A program made the translations under genes and the position numbers. Source: Azospirillaceae bacterium (GTDB taxonomy: Bacteria > Pseudomonadota > Alphaproteobacteria > Azospirillales > Azospirillaceae). From it: a stretch of DNA of 64,000 nt. Every line of letters begins with the position of its first letter. Position 1 is the first letter of the stretch. The notes under the pieces were generated by a model. That model worked only from the letters and a program-made list of their open reading frames with translations, did no database searches and was not told the origin of the DNA. Below, one piece after another: positions 17,559 to 27,515 of this stretch. The stretch spans positions 26,762-90,761 of the forward strand of contig DASQNC010000017.1 of assembly GCA_035645145.1 (NCBI GenBank), given 5' to 3'.

Positions 17559-19796
17559 ATGATTGCCAGTGCCTCAGATGTTTTCACCGAACTGGCTCAC
17601 AACCTGACGCTACTACTCGCGCTTGCCTTCCTCTACGCCTTTGTTAGCCGTACCCTGGAGCGCCACGGCCTGTCGCGGAATATCGCGGTCGGCATTCTCT
17701 TCGGCGCCATCAGCGTCGCCAGCATGATCCAGCCGATCATGCTGGCGCCAGGGGTGATCCTGGACGCCAGAACCATCATGCTGAGCTTGGCCGCCACCTT
17801 CGGTGGCGGAATCGCGGTGACGATCGCCGCGGCAATGGTCGGAACCTGGCGCATTCTCGTCGGGCTGCAGGCCATGGAGCAGGGGATGCTCTACGCGGCA
17901 GAGGGCATTCGGGCCGGCCTCTTCTCCATTCTTGCCTCGTCGGCCATCGGATACGTCGCCTTCCGCATCCAGCACCGCCGTGGACGGCTGTTCAACACTC
18001 GGGAGTTCCTGGCGCTCGGGGTCGCCGGCGCCCTGCCGCCGATTCTCGCCGCCTTCTTCATTCCTGCAATCACTTGGTCACTGCTGGAACGCGCAACGGT
18101 GCCGCTGCTTCTCACAATACCGGCTGGCACCTGCTTCCTCGGCGTGTTGCTGAGGGCGCAAAATGAGCTGTTCCGTGATCAGGAGGCCCTGCGCCGCAGC
18201 GAAGCGCAGTACCGGTTGCTGGCGGAGAACGCCACCGACATCATCTCCCGCCACGCGCCGGACGGGCGCTGGCTCTATGCGTCGCCGGCCATCGAGACGG
18301 TGCTGGGCTACAGCCCGCAGGAGGTGATGGGGCGGCATCCCCGGGACTTCCTGCACCCCGACGACGCATCCTTCTGGTCGCCAACCCCGTCCTCCGCCGA
18401 CGGATTGCCCGTGGGCGAGGTTCGTCGCGGCGCCTTCCCGGCCGTGGTGTGCCGCTGGCGTCACCGGGACGGCTATCTCGTCTGGTGCGAAACAGTGGCG
18501 CGGGGGGCCGGGGCCAGCGGGGAGGTCACCGCCCTCACCCGTGACATCACCGAGCGCAAGGCCTATGAGATGGACCTGGAGCGTAGCCGCGCGCAGCTGG
18601 TGGAGCAGGCGGACGAGCTGCGCCGCATCAATGCCGACCTGCGCGCCTCGACCGGGGTGGCCGAGACGGCCAGCCGTGCCAAGTCGCGGTTCCTCGCGGC
18701 GGCCAGCCACGATCTGCGCCAGCCGTTCCAAGCAATCCGCCTGTTCCACTCACTGCTGGAGACCGAGTTGCCGCCGCAGCGGCGCGCGGAGGCACATGCC
18801 CGCCTCGGCGAAGCACTGACCGCCGGCGAGGAGCTGCTCCGCGCACTTCTGGACGTCTCCATCCTTGATGCCGGGCAGGTAAAGCCGAAGGTCGGGGCCG
18901 TCCCGCTCCGGGCGGTCGTGGAGGCGGAGGTCGGCCACATCCGCCCCATGGCGGATGCGAAGGGGCTGCGTGTCCTCCTTGGCCCCTCGGACGCCCTTGT
19001 CCGGACGGACCCTGTCCTGCTCAAGCGCATACTCAGGAACCTGCTGGACAACGCCATCCGATACACCGAACGGGGCGGCATCCTCGTCGGCTGCCGCCGA
19101 CGCGGCGGGACATGCCGGGTGGAAGTCTGGGACACCGGCGCCGGAATCGAAGCGGACCAACTCCCCCGCATCTTCGAGGAGTTTTACCAGATCGGGAATC
19201 CGGAGCGCGACCGCCGCCAGGGCCTTGGGCTGGGCTTGTCGGTTGTGCAGCGGATGGCGCGGTTGCTGGAGCATGAGGTGACGGTCAGATCCGTTCCAGG
19301 CCGCGGATCGGTGTTCACGCTGGTGATCCCCCTCGCGGAACCGGCAAGTCCCCCGGTCCAGAGCCTTGCCACTTGGCCGGGCCCTGGGAAAAGTGGCGAA
19401 GCCAACTCTTTGCGGATCCTTGTCGTTGAGGATGACCCGCTCCAGCTGTTCGGCCTGAAGCTGACGCTTGAGAGCTGGGGACATGCGGCCCAGATCGCCA
19501 CCTCGGCCGAGGCTGCGCTGGAAATGCTGGACCACGCCGCCCTTCCCCACCTCATCGTCAGTGATTTCCGCTTGCCCGGGGCCATGACCGGGTTGCAGAT
19601 GGTCGCCGCGATACGCCAGCGATTCTCCCGGGACATACCCGCCGTCATCGTCACGGGCGATACGGATCCCGCCCGGCTGGTGGAATTCGCGGCGGCGGGC
19701 TGCCGGATGCTCCATAAGCCTTACAGCTCGGCATCTTTGCGGCGGTTGATCACGGACGCTCGCGACACATCGATACAGGCGGATGCACTGGCGTGA
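17559..19796 (+). CDS. Membrane hybrid sensor histidine kinase / response regulator (5TM-PAS-HisKA-HATPase-REC)
   Basis: A 745-aa hybrid two-component protein. Residues 12-200 carry several hydrophobic helices with GVILDARTIMLSLAATFGG, the signature of the 5TM-5TMR_LYT sensor domain. A PAS domain follows (about 213-330), then the HisKA helix with SHDLRQP (His384) and the HATPase with an N-box (LLDNAIRY), DTGAGI and GLGLGLSV. The C-terminal receiver domain (about 625-740) has the phosphoacceptor Asp669 in IVSDFRLPG and a conserved Lys in HKPYS. The signal is unknown. No separate output regulator is adjacent, so it probably feeds a phosphorelay elsewhere. Upstream lies IS debris; a bidirectional terminator follows. 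Confidence 0.93.
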   Translation: MIASASDVFTELAHNLTLLLALAFLYAFVSRTLERHGLSRNIAVGILFGAISVASMIQPIMLAPGVILDARTIMLSLAATFGGGIAVTIAAAMVGTWRILVGLQAMEQGMLYAAEGIRAGLFSILASSAIGYVAFRIQHRRGRLFNTREFLALGVAGALPPILAAFFIPAITWSLLERATVPLLLTIPAGTCFLGVLLRAQNELFRDQEALRRSEAQYRLLAENATDIISRHAPDGRWLYASPAIETVLGYSPQEVMGRHPRDFLHPDDASFWSPTPSSADGLPVGEVRRGAFPAVVCRWRHRDGYLVWCETVARGAGASGEVTALTRDITERKAYEMDLERSRAQLVEQADELRRINADLRASTGVAETASRAKSRFLAAASHDLRQPFQAIRLFHSLLETELPPQRRAEAHARLGEALTAGEELLRALLDVSILDAGQVKPKVGAVPLRAVVEAEVGHIRPMADAKGLRVLLGPSDALVRTDPVLLKRILRNLLDNAIRYTERGGILVGCRRRGGTCRVEVWDTGAGIEADQLPRIFEEFYQIGNPERDRRQGLGLGLSVVQRMARLLEHEVTVRSVPGRGSVFTLVIPLAEPASPPVQSLATWPGPGKSGEANSLRILVVEDDPLQLFGLKLTLESWGHAAQIATSAEAALEMLDHAALPHLIVSDFRLPGAMTGLQMVAAIRQRFSRDIPAVIVTGDTDPARLVEFAAAGCRMLHKPYSSASLRRLITDARDTSIQADALA

Positions 19797-19810
19797 CGGC
19801 CGGAAACGCG

Positions 19811-19842
19811 AAAGGCCGGCCCCCTTGCGGAAGCCGGCCTTT
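19811..19842. terminator. Bidirectional intrinsic terminator
   Basis: A perfect 10-bp stem (AAAGGCCGGC at 19811-19820 and GCCGGCCTTT at 19833-19842) with a 12-base loop lies between the convergent kinase and sucD genes. The A-run on one side and T-run on the other allow termination in both directions. Confidence 0.75.
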
Positions 19843-19871
19843 GCGACACGCGACTTGGCCGCGCCGGGGCG

Positions 19872-20747
19872 TTAGCCCCGCATGGCCTTCAGCATGGTCT
19901 CGCCCAGGAGGGCGGGGCTGTCCGACACGTGGATGCCGGCCAGCTTCATCTGCTCAACCTTGTACTCGGCGGTGTCGTTGCCACCCGAGATCACCGCACC
20001 GGCATGGCCCATGCGGCGGCCCGGCGGGGCCGTGCGGCCGGCGATGAAGCCGACCACCGGCTTCTTGGTTTTGGACGCCTTGAGGAATTCGGCGCCCTCG
20101 ACCTCCTGCTGACCGCCGATTTCGCCGATCATGATGATGCCTTCGGTCTCGGGGTCGCCCAGGAACATGTCCAGCGCCTCGACGAAGTTGGTCCCGTTGA
20201 CCGGGTCGCCGCCGATGCCGATGCAGGTGCTCTGCCCCAGGCCGGCCGCGGTGGTCTGGGCGACCGCCTCGTACGTCAGCGTGCCCGAGCGGGACACGAT
20301 GCCGATCTTGCCGCGGCGGTGGATGTGGCCCGGCATGATGCCGATCTTGCAGGCGTCCGGCGTGATCACACCCGGGCAGTTCGGCCCGATCAGGCGCGTC
20401 TTGGAGCCCTGCAGCTTGCGCTTGACCATGACCATGTCCAGCACCGGGATCCCCTCGGTGATGCACACCACCAGCGGGATCTCGGCCTCGACGGCCTCCA
20501 TGATGGCGTCCGCCGCGAACGGGGCCGGAACGTAGATCACCGAGGCGTTCGCCCCGGTCCGTTCCGCCGCCTCGGCCACGGTGTCGAACACCGGCAGGTC
20601 GAGGTGGGTGGTGCCGCCTTTGCCGGGCGTCACGCCGCCGACCATCTTCGTGCCGTAGGCGATCGCCTGTTCGGAATGGAAGGTCCCCTGCGCGCCGGTG
20701 AAGCCCTGGCAGATGACCTTGGTGTTCTTGTCGACGAGAACGGCCAT
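19872..20747 (-). CDS. sucD: Succinyl-CoA synthetase alpha subunit
   Basis: TCA-cycle enzyme subunit of 291 aa that binds CoA and carries the phospho-histidine. The N-terminal Rossmann CoA-binding domain shows [16 protein letters not shown] (about 13-28), and the active-site His248 is in [20 protein letters not shown] (121-128) is also conserved. Length is as expected. It starts four bases after the sucC stop, so the two subunits are translated together. In many alphaproteobacteria sucA follows; here the operon ends at a terminator instead. Confidence 0.97.
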   Translation of the reverse strand: MAVLVDKNTKVICQGFTGAQGTFHSEQAIAYGTKMVGGVTPGKGGTTHLDLPVFDTVAEAAERTGANASVIYVPAPFAADAIMEAVEAEIPLVVCITEGIPVLDMVMVKRKLQGSKTRLIGPNCPGVITPDACKIGIMPGHIHRRGKIGIVSRSGTLTYEAVAQTTAAGLGQSTCIGIGGDPVNGTNFVEALDMFLGDPETEGIIMIGEIGGQQEVEGAEFLKASKTKKPVVGFIAGRTAPPGRRMGHAGAVISGGNDTAEYKVEQMKLAGIHVSDSPALLGETMLKAMRG

Positions 20748-20751
20748 GGCG

Positions 20752-21948
20752 TTACTTCGCCCCCTTCACGGCCTTCACGATCTTTTCCGCCGCATCGGCC
20801 AGATTGTCGGCGGATTGGATGGGCAGGCCGCTTTCGGCCAGGATCTTCTTGCCGAGGTCCACGTTCGTGCCCTCCAGCCGGACGACCAGAGGCACGTGCA
20901 GGCTGACCTCGCGCGCGGCGGCGACCACGCCTTCCGCGATCACGTCGCAGCGCATGATGCCGCCGAAGATGTTGACCAGGATGCCTTCGACGTTCGGGTC
21001 CTTCAGGATGATCTTGAAGGCCGCCGTCACCCGCTCCTTGGTGGCGCCGCCGCCGACGTCCAGGAAGTTCGCCGGCTCACTGCCGTAGAGCTTGATGATG
21101 TCCATCGTCGCCATGGCGAGGCCTGCGCCGTTCACCATGCAGCCGATGACACCGTCCAGCTTGACGTAGTTGAGGTTGTACCGCGAGGCCTCGATCTCCG
21201 ACGCGTCCTCCTCGGACTCGTCGCGCAGCTCCTCCACGTGCTTGTGGCGGTAGAGCGCGTTGTCGTCGAAGCTCATCTTGGCGTCGAGGACGATCAGCTT
21301 GCCCTCGCCGGTCACCACCAGCGGGTTGACCTCGAGAAGGGCCGCGTCGAGATCGACGAAGGCCTTGTAAAGGTTGCGCAGCAGCGTGACCGCCTCGGAC
21401 ACCTGCTTGCCCTGGAGGCCCAGGCCGAAGGCGATCTTCTGCGCGTGGTAGCTGCGCAGGCCGGTCAGCGGGTCGACGGCAAGCTTGACGATCTTTTCGG
21501 GATGCTTGGCGGCAACCTCCTCGATCTCCATCCCGCCCTCGGTGGAGGCGACGACGGTGACCGTGCCGGTGCCGCGGTCCACCAGCATGGAGAGGTACAG
21601 CTCGCGCTTGATGTCGCAGCCTTCCTCGACATAGAGGCGCTTCACCTCCTTGCCGTCGGGACCGGTCTGCTTGGTGACCAGCACGTGGCCGAGCATTTCG
21701 CCGGCGCTGGCCTCGACCTCGGCGACGGACTTGACGACGCGCACGCCGCCCTTGCCCTGCGGATTGTCCTTGAAGCGGCCGGCGCCCCGTCCACCCGCAT
21801 GGATCTGGGACTTCACGACCCACACGGGGCCGCCCAGCTCCTTGGCGACGGAAACGGCTTCGGCGGGGGTGTACGCGACACCGCCGCGCGGCACGGTGAC
21901 ACCGTACTGCTTGAGCAGGCCTTTGGCCTGGTACTCGTGGATGTTCAT
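20752..21948 (-). CDS. sucC: Succinyl-CoA synthetase beta subunit
   Basis: The 398-aa ATP-grasp subunit that binds nucleotide and succinate. It starts [17 protein letters not shown], the standard SucC N-terminus, with [12 protein letters not shown] and the C-terminal flavodoxin-like part ([21 protein letters not shown]) that interacts with SucD. An in-frame extension to 22086 exists but is not conserved; the ATG at 21948 follows GGGAAA. mdh, which usually precedes sucC in relatives, is absent; a pentapeptide-repeat gene lies upstream instead. Confidence 0.97.
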   Translation of the reverse strand: MNIHEYQAKGLLKQYGVTVPRGGVAYTPAEAVSVAKELGGPVWVVKSQIHAGGRGAGRFKDNPQGKGGVRVVKSVAEVEASAGEMLGHVLVTKQTGPDGKEVKRLYVEEGCDIKRELYLSMLVDRGTGTVTVVASTEGGMEIEEVAAKHPEKIVKLAVDPLTGLRSYHAQKIAFGLGLQGKQVSEAVTLLRNLYKAFVDLDAALLEVNPLVVTGEGKLIVLDAKMSFDDNALYRHKHVEELRDESEEDASEIEASRYNLNYVKLDGVIGCMVNGAGLAMATMDIIKLYGSEPANFLDVGGGATKERVTAAFKIILKDPNVEGILVNIFGGIMRCDVIAEGVVAAAREVSLHVPLVVRLEGTNVDLGKKILAESGLPIQSADNLADAAEKIVKAVKGAK

Positions 21949-21984
21949 AGGATTTCCCGGCGGATGGCTCGCGGAATGCGGCGC

Positions 21985-22013
21985 ACAATAGGCACCGCAA
22001 GTCGGCTGTGCAA
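21985..22013 (-). promoter_or_regulatory. Candidate sucCD promoter
   Basis: On the minus strand TTGCAC (22008-22013) and TATTGT (21985-21990) are separated by 17 bases, 36 bases before the sucC start. The hexamers match the sigma-70 consensus moderately. It suggests sucCD is transcribed independently of the upstream pentapeptide gene. Confidence 0.4.
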
Positions 22014-22089
22014 CCGGGTTATGCCCCCGGTCATGCCGGCGTGCACGCAGCCGGTCGAGCCCCGCCCCGAATCCGGGCGCGAACAAGCC

Positions 22090-23445
22090 TCAATGGCGGA
22101 TCAGGCCGACCGCGTCCTGGAGGTTCGCCCCCTCCAACTCGCACCCGTCCAGCTTGGCGCCCGTCAGGTCGGCGCCCGTCAGGTCGGCGTCGCGCAGGTC
22201 CGCCCCGCGCAGGTCCGCCTCCATCAGCAGCGCATTGGCCAAATTGGCCATGCGCAGGTCGGCATCCCGCAGGGACACCAGACTGAGCCGCGCCCGGCGC
22301 AGGTTGGTCCGCCACACGTGGGACGAGGGGCCCTGGATGCGGACGGGTCCGAGATTGGCCCCGTCCAGCTTGGCGCCGGTCAGCGTGGACCGTTCGAGAT
22401 TCGCCCCGCGAAGGTCGGCACGCGACAGGTCGACCCACCGCAGATCGGCCAGCGACAGGTCGGCGATCGCAAGGCTGGCCCCGTCCATGGGCACGCTGGC
22501 CAGGGTGACACAATGCAGGACGGCGGCCGAGAGCTCCACGTTGCTCAAGGTTGTCCCGCGCATGTCGAGGCTGACGAGTTCGGCGCGCCGACCGACCTTG
22601 CCCCCGCTTTGCACCCACTGCCCGTGCTCGCCCAGCACGCCGCCCAGGTCGATCCCCTTGTCGGCGAGCGTCGCGGCCGTGATGGCGCCATCAAAGTTGA
22701 CCGTCGCGGACGGTGGTCCGTCGAAGATCGCCCCGACCAGGATCGCGTTGGTGAAGCTCGCGTTGTCCAGAAGGGTGTTGGACAGGACCGCCCCCTGCAA
22801 CCGCGCGCCCGACAGATTCGCCGACGACAGGTCCGCCCCTTCGAGGTCCGATCCGGTCAGATCGGCATTGGTCAGGTTGGCGTTGTTGAACTTGGCACCG
22901 CGCAGCACCGTGTCGGAAAGGTCGGTTTGCACCACGAAGGCATTGGACAGCCGGGCGCGGGTGAGGTCGGCGCCGCGCATGGAAGCCAATGTCAGTTCCG
23001 CGGAGAGCGGTTCGGGTTCCGGGGCGTGGATGCGCACATCGCCGTCCTGGCGCCACTGGATCATGGTGCCGTCGCGCAGGTCCACCTCGATCATCACGGC
23101 GTCCTGCAGCACGGCACCGCGCAGGCAGGCCCCGCGCATGTCCGCACGGGTCAGGTTCGCCTTCTCCAGGTTCGCCAGACGCAGATCCGCGGAATAGAGA
23201 TTGGCATCGGCCAGATTCGCCCCGATCAGGCGGGTGCCGAACAGCTTGGCGCCGGTCAGATCCGCCTCGCGCAGATCGACCCGGGACAGGTCGAGGTGCG
23301 AGAGGTCGCGGAACTTGAAATTGGCACGGACACCGCCCGAAACGCCCCGAAGGTACGCGTCATGGCCGGCAAGCATAGCTGCCAGCTCCCGTTGGGAAAC
23401 GACACGCCGCTTGGGATCGACCCAAGGCGAATGATCGGACTTCAT
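22090..23445 (-). CDS. Pentapeptide-repeat protein
   Basis: A 451-aa protein built mainly of pentapeptide repeats (A[D/N]LxX), which fold as right-handed quadrilateral beta-helices. Repeats occur in three blocks: residues about 45-130 (for example LREADLTGAKLFGTRLIGAN), about 155-245 and about 335-448 (LRMANLANALLMEADLRGAD). They are separated by non-repeat inserts containing IQWRQDGDVRIHA and LGEHGQWVQSGGKVGRR. No signal peptide. Function is unknown; some family members mimic DNA and protect gyrase, others are structural. The start at 23445 is supported by TGGAG about ten bases upstream. Codon use matches the host. Confidence 0.88.
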   Translation of the reverse strand: MKSDHSPWVDPKRRVVSQRELAAMLAGHDAYLRGVSGGVRANFKFRDLSHLDLSRVDLREADLTGAKLFGTRLIGANLADANLYSADLRLANLEKANLTRADMRGACLRGAVLQDAVMIEVDLRDGTMIQWRQDGDVRIHAPEPEPLSAELTLASMRGADLTRARLSNAFVVQTDLSDTVLRGAKFNNANLTNADLTGSDLEGADLSSANLSGARLQGAVLSNTLLDNASFTNAILVGAIFDGPPSATVNFDGAITAATLADKGIDLGGVLGEHGQWVQSGGKVGRRAELVSLDMRGTTLSNVELSAAVLHCVTLASVPMDGASLAIADLSLADLRWVDLSRADLRGANLERSTLTGAKLDGANLGPVRIQGPSSHVWRTNLRRARLSLVSLRDADLRMANLANALLMEADLRGADLRDADLTGADLTGAKLDGCELEGANLQDAVGLIRH

Positions 23446-23587
23446 ACAATCAACTCCAGCGGCCCCGGCCCCGAACGCAAACCCGGGCGGCGCCGCTCCA
23501 TACCCCCATTGAATAGCAACCAACGGGCATTCGGTTCCACAACAACGGCCCCGTTGCTTCCCCATGGCGGCGCTGCGTCCACATGGG

Positions 23588-23616
23588 TTGACTCAAAACC
23601 ACTTAAGGACTAGTTT
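23588..23616 (+). promoter_or_regulatory. Candidate promoter upstream of ffh
   Basis: TTGACT (23588-23593), 17-base spacer, TAGTTT (23611-23616), in the 345-base divergent gap 23446-23790 between the pentapeptide gene and ffh. The -35 box is close to consensus. Transcription would start near 23623, giving a leader of about 165 bases. I see no other gene or recognisable riboswitch in this gap. Confidence 0.4.
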
Positions 23617-23790
23617 CCGCCGCCTCTGGTGCCACGCACCCGAACGCACGAGAAGCCCACCGCACCGTCGGGGGCGACGCCAGTCCGCGAGTTTCGCGCA
23701 CTGGCGCTTTTGCGTTTGGGAAATCTTGTGCGGCGCCAGGGCTGTTGCAACCGGTTCGCTCCACCCAGGTCCGCTGCGCCACGGGACAAG

Positions 23791-25149
23791 ATGTTCGAAG
23801 GTCTGACGGGACGGCTTGGCGATATCTTCGGGCGCCTACGCAAACGCGGGGCGTTGACGGAAGACGACGTCAATGCGGCGCTGCGCGAAGTGCGCATTGC
23901 GCTGCTGGAGGCCGACGTTGCCCTGCCGGTGGTCAAGGCGTTCGTCCAGCAGGCCAAGGAGCGCGCGGTCGGCCAGGAGGTCCTGCGTTCGGTCACGCCC
24001 GGCCAGCAGGTGATCAAGATCGTCCACGACACGCTCGTGGACATGCTGGGCACCGAGAGCGAGGGGCTGGCCCTGTCGGCCAATCCCCCCACCATCCTGC
24101 TGATGGTCGGCCTGCAGGGATCGGGCAAGACCACCACCACCGGCAAGATCGCGCTGCGGCTGAGGAACCGGGACCGCAAGAAGGTCCTGATGGCATCGCT
24201 GGACGTCCGCCGTCCGGCCGCACAGGAACAGCTTCGGGTTCTGGGCGAACAGGCCGGTGTCGCCACCCTGTCCATCGTCCCCGGCCAGGATCCGCTGGCG
24301 ATCACCCGCCGCGCGGTCGAGACCGCCCGGCGCGAAGGCTACGACGTCCTGCTGCTGGACACCGCCGGCCGCCTGTCCATCGACGAGGAGTTGATGGCGG
24401 AGGTGGCGGCGGTGCGCGACATCGCCCGCCCGCACGAAACACTGCTGGTCGCCGACGCCATGACCGGCCAGGACGCGGTGCAGACCGCCCAGGCCTTCGA
24501 CCAGCGCGTGGGCCTGACAGGCATCGTCCTGACCCGTGTGGACGGCGATGCCCGTGGCGGCGCCGCCCTGTCCATGCGCCAGGTGACTGGCAAGCCCATC
24601 AAGCTGCTGGGCATGGGCGAAAAGCTGGAAGCGCTGGAAGGCTTCCATCCCGACCGCATCGCCGGCCGCATCCTCGGCATGGGCGACGTCGTCAGCCTGG
24701 TCGAGAAGGCCGCCGAGACCATCGACAAGGAAGAGGCCGAAAAGCTCGCCGCCAAGATGCAGGCGGGCGGCTTCGACCTGGACGACATGCTGTCCCAGCT
24801 CCGCCAGCTGAAGAAGATGGGCGGCATGTCGGGGATGCTCGGCCTGCTGCCGGGCGTGGGCAAGATCAAGGACCAGCTCAAGAACGCCAACATCGACGAC
24901 AAGCTCCTGAAGCGCCAGGAAGCCATCATCCAGTCGATGACCAAGGCGGAGCGCAAGGACGTGCGCGTCCTGAACGCATCCCGCCGCCGCCGCATCGCGG
25001 CCGGGTCCGGTACCACGGTTCAGGAGGTCAACCGCCTGCTGAAGCAGTACCAGGACATGCAGACGATGATGAAGCAGGTGAAGAAGCTGGGGAAGAAGGG
25101 CCTGATGCGCCAAGGTCTCCAGGGCCTGCTGCCGGGGCTGCGGCGATGA
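23791..25149 (+). CDS. ffh: Signal recognition particle GTPase Ffh
   Basis: SRP54 homolog of 452 aa that binds signal sequences and 4.5S RNA and docks with FtsY. The N domain is followed by the G domain with GLQGSGKT (107-114), DVRRPAAQEQL, DTAGR and TRVDGDARGGAALS; the last third is the methionine-rich M domain (MGGMSGMLGLLPG and MQTMMKQVKKL). The usual DVYRPAA has Arg in place of Tyr. The ATG at 23791 (MFEGLTGRLG) matches the family start; upstream in-frame sequence is not conserved. It opens the ffh-rpsP-rimM-trmD-rplS block. Confidence 0.97.
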   Translation: MFEGLTGRLGDIFGRLRKRGALTEDDVNAALREVRIALLEADVALPVVKAFVQQAKERAVGQEVLRSVTPGQQVIKIVHDTLVDMLGTESEGLALSANPPTILLMVGLQGSGKTTTTGKIALRLRNRDRKKVLMASLDVRRPAAQEQLRVLGEQAGVATLSIVPGQDPLAITRRAVETARREGYDVLLLDTAGRLSIDEELMAEVAAVRDIARPHETLLVADAMTGQDAVQTAQAFDQRVGLTGIVLTRVDGDARGGAALSMRQVTGKPIKLLGMGEKLEALEGFHPDRIAGRILGMGDVVSLVEKAAETIDKEEAEKLAAKMQAGGFDLDDMLSQLRQLKKMGGMSGMLGLLPGVGKIKDQLKNANIDDKLLKRQEAIIQSMTKAERKDVRVLNASRRRRIAAGSGTTVQEVNRLLKQYQDMQTMMKQVKKLGKKGLMRQGLQGLLPGLRR

Positions 25150-25171
25150 TCCGCCCCGACCCGATCCACTC

Positions 25172-25216
25172 CACCGCCCCTGCATTCGACCCGCCCGGGT
25201 CGAGGCAGGGGTGGTG
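25172..25216 (+). terminator. Long hairpin between ffh and rpsP
   Basis: A stem of about 19 pairs with small internal mismatches: outer arms CCACCGCCCCTGC / GCAGGGGTGGTG and a perfect inner stem TCGACCC / GGGTCGA. It begins 22 bases after the ffh stop and ends 50 bases before rpsP. There is no following T-run, so it may be a partial terminator or a processing/stabilising structure inside the operon. Confidence 0.5.
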
Positions 25217-25266
25217 ATCCGTCCACCCGAATAATTGCAAAATCCAACCCGAGAGGACCCTGTCAC

Positions 25267-25620
25267 ATGGCCCTGAAGATCCGATTGGCCCGCGGCGGTG
25301 CGAAGAAGCGCCCGTTCTATTCGATCGTGGTGGCGGACAGCCGCAGCCCCCGCGATGGCCGTTTCATCGAGAAGATCGGCACCTACAACCCGATGCTGGC
25401 GCGCGACAACCCGCAGCGCGTGACGCTGAACACGGACCGCGCGAAGCATTGGCTGTCGGTCGGCGCCCAGCCGACGGACCGCGTGGTCCTGTTCCTCGCC
25501 CGTGCCGAGCTGGTTCCGATGCCGGAGCGCCGCGAGAGCCCGAAGAAGTCCGCCCCGAAGGCGAAGGCCCAGGAGCGCGCGAAGGAGCGCGCCGAGGCCG
25601 AAGCCGCGGCGAACGCCTGA
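25267..25620 (+). CDS. rpsP: 30S ribosomal protein S16
   Basis: A 117-aa ribosomal protein beginning [30 protein letters not shown] sequence (the universal S16 N-terminus) and containing [16 protein letters not shown]. The C-terminal 35 residues ([19 protein letters not shown]) are an alanine/lysine-rich extension common in alphaproteobacterial S16. GAGAGGA lies nine bases before the start. Confidence 0.97.
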   Translation: MALKIRLARGGAKKRPFYSIVVADSRSPRDGRFIEKIGTYNPMLARDNPQRVTLNTDRAKHWLSVGAQPTDRVVLFLARAELVPMPERRESPKKSAPKAKAQERAKERAEAEAAANA

Positions 25621-25646
25621 CATCCGGCTGACGGGCGCGGCGGGAC

Positions 25647-26267
25647 ATGACGGCGATGCCTGACAAGGCGGGCGGATCGGAGCCGGCCGGGACCAGCGAC
25701 AAGGTCCTGGTGGGCGAGATCGTGGCCGCTCACGGCATCCGCGGGGCGGTGAAGCTGAAGAGCTACACCGCGGACCCCGCGGCGATCGCCGACTATTGCC
25801 CGCTGACGGACCAGACGGGCCGGCGCAATTTCCGCCTGAAGGTGGTCGGCATGGCGAAGACCACGCCCATCGCCGAGGTGGAGGGTGTTCGGGACCGCAA
25901 CGCCGCCGAGGCGCTGCGCGGCACGCGGCTCTACGTGGACCGCGACCGCCTGCCGCCCACGGACGAGGACGAGTTCTACCACGCCGACCTGATCGGGCTT
26001 CCGGTCGCGACGGCGGCGGGCGAGCCGTTCGGAAAGGTGCTGGCGGTCTACGATTTCGGAGCCGGCGACATGCTGGAGATCCGGATGCCGGACGGCCGCG
26101 TGGTGCACATGCCCTTCACCAAGGCCGCCGTCCCGGTGGTCGATGTGAAGGGCGGCCGCATCGTGGTCGACCCGCCCGCGGGCTTCCTGGATCCGCCGGA
26201 ACCGCCGCCCGGCGGACGGCCGCCGGAGATGGACGACGAGGGTGCCGATCCGGAGGGGACGGAATGA
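25647..26267 (+). CDS. rimM: Ribosome maturation factor RimM
   Basis: A 206-aa 16S rRNA-processing factor that binds S19 and helps mature the 30S head. [22 protein letters not shown] (about 20-41, described here in part) is the RimM N-domain signature, and the PRC-barrel C-domain begins with [13 protein letters not shown] Pro/Glu-rich tail follows. Its stop overlaps the trmD start (ATGA). The first ATG at 25647 is used; one three codons later is possible. Confidence 0.95.
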   Translation: MTAMPDKAGGSEPAGTSDKVLVGEIVAAHGIRGAVKLKSYTADPAAIADYCPLTDQTGRRNFRLKVVGMAKTTPIAEVEGVRDRNAAEALRGTRLYVDRDRLPPTDEDEFYHADLIGLPVATAAGEPFGKVLAVYDFGAGDMLEIRMPDGRVVHMPFTKAAVPVVDVKGGRIVVDPPAGFLDPPEPPPGGRPPEMDDEGADPEGTE

Positions 26268-27013
26268 CCGTTGCTCCGACCAGCCCCCAGGCCGCCCATC
26301 CTCCGCAGGCCCGGCCCTGGACGGCCTCCGTCCTGACCCTGTTCCCGGAGATGTTCCCCGGCCCCCTCGGCCTGTCCCTTGCGGGCAAGGCGCTCGAGGC
26401 CGGGCTGTGGCGCATCCTCACCACCGACATCCGCGCCTTCGCGGCCGGCCGGCACCGGCAGGTGGACGACACGCCGTTCGGCGGCGGCCCCGGCATGGTG
26501 ATGCGCCCGGACGTGATCGACGCGGCGGTCGAAGCCGCGCACGACCCGGCCCGGCCGCTGATCTACCTGTCGCCGCGCGGACGGCTGCTCGACCAGGCCC
26601 TGGTCAAGGAGCTGGCCGCCGGTCCCGGCGTCACCCTTCTCTGCGGCCGGTACGAGGGCGTGGACGAACGGGTGATCGAAGCCCGCGGCATGCAGGAGGT
26701 GTCGGTCGGCGACTACGTGCTTTCGGGTGGCGAACCGGCGGCCCTGTGCCTGCTGGACGCCTGCGTCCGGCTGCTGCCGGGCGTCATGGGGAACACGGAG
26801 ACGGCCGGGCAGGAAAGCTTCGAGCAGGGCCTGCTGGAACACCCGCACTACACGCGCCCGGCGGTCTGGAACGACCGGCCGGTGCCCGAGGTGCTGGTGT
26901 CCGGCCACCACGAGAAGGTGCGGACCTGGCGTCTGGCCGAAGCGGAGCGGATCACCCGCCAGCGCCGGCCGGACCTCTGGCACCGCCACCAGGCGCAACG
27001 GGCGGCGGGCTGA
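26264..27013 (+). CDS. trmD: tRNA (guanine-N1)-methyltransferase TrmD
   Basis: A 249-aa SPOUT-fold enzyme that makes m1G37 in tRNA and prevents frameshifting. It has [15 protein letters not shown] near the N-terminus, [13 protein letters not shown], and the trefoil-knot SAM site [13 protein letters not shown] and [11 protein letters not shown]. Length is normal. Start overlaps the rimM stop by 4 bases, indicating coupling. Confidence 0.97.
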   Translation: MTVAPTSPQAAHPPQARPWTASVLTLFPEMFPGPLGLSLAGKALEAGLWRILTTDIRAFAAGRHRQVDDTPFGGGPGMVMRPDVIDAAVEAAHDPARPLIYLSPRGRLLDQALVKELAAGPGVTLLCGRYEGVDERVIEARGMQEVSVGDYVLSGGEPAALCLLDACVRLLPGVMGNTETAGQESFEQGLLEHPHYTRPAVWNDRPVPEVLVSGHHEKVRTWRLAEAERITRQRRPDLWHRHQAQRAAG

Positions 27014-27111
27014 AACCGGGCCCCGGAATAGACATGCGAAACACGGGCCGGTCCGGCTGGAACCCACGAAGCCGGGCCACCCCTCAAGAGTGAAGACGGA
27101 AGGACCAGACG

Positions 27112-27504
27112 ATGAACACCATCCAGAAGATCGAGCAGGCCGAAATCGCCCGCGTCTTGGGCGACAAGAAGGTCCCGGAATTCTCGCCCGGCGACACGGT
27201 GAAGGTGAACGTGAAGGTGGTCGAGGGTACGCGCGAGCGCATCCAGGCCTATGAGGGCGTGTGCATCGCGCGCAAGAACGCCGGCCTGAACTCCAGCTTC
27301 ACGGTCCGCAAGATCTCGTACGGCGAAGGCGTGGAGCGCGTGTTCCCGCTGTACAGCCCGCGCATCGATTCCATCGAACTGGTCCGCAAGGGCGACGTCC
27401 GCCGCGCGAAGCTCTATTACCTGCGCGGCCTGCGCGGCAAGGCGGCCCGCATCAGCGAGCGCACCACCGGCCGCGGCATGGGCCGCGACGAAGCCGCCGA
27501 GTAA
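27112..27504 (+). CDS. rplS: 50S ribosomal protein L19
   Basis: A 130-aa ribosomal protein with the L19 features [35 protein letters not shown] and [23 protein letters not shown] sits about nine bases upstream of the ATG. It closes the ribosomal/tRNA block. Confidence 0.97.
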   Translation: MNTIQKIEQAEIARVLGDKKVPEFSPGDTVKVNVKVVEGTRERIQAYEGVCIARKNAGLNSSFTVRKISYGEGVERVFPLYSPRIDSIELVRKGDVRRAKLYYLRGLRGKAARISERTTGRGMGRDEAAE

Positions 27505-27515
27505 TCGGCGCCGCC

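Noticed and set aside
20698..23613. A 971-codon plus-strand frame opposite sucCD and the pentapeptide gene
   Set aside because: It is the antisense of three well-supported genes; its repeated segments merely mirror the pentapeptide repeats.
23446..23790. An upstream extension of ffh to 23629
   Set aside because: The extra 54 residues are Arg/Pro-rich and unlike any Ffh N-terminus; the family start MFEGL lies at 23791.
25172..25216. Calling the ffh-rpsP hairpin an autoregulatory ribosomal-protein leader
   Set aside because: No resemblance to a known S16-binding leader could be shown; it is recorded only as a hairpin.
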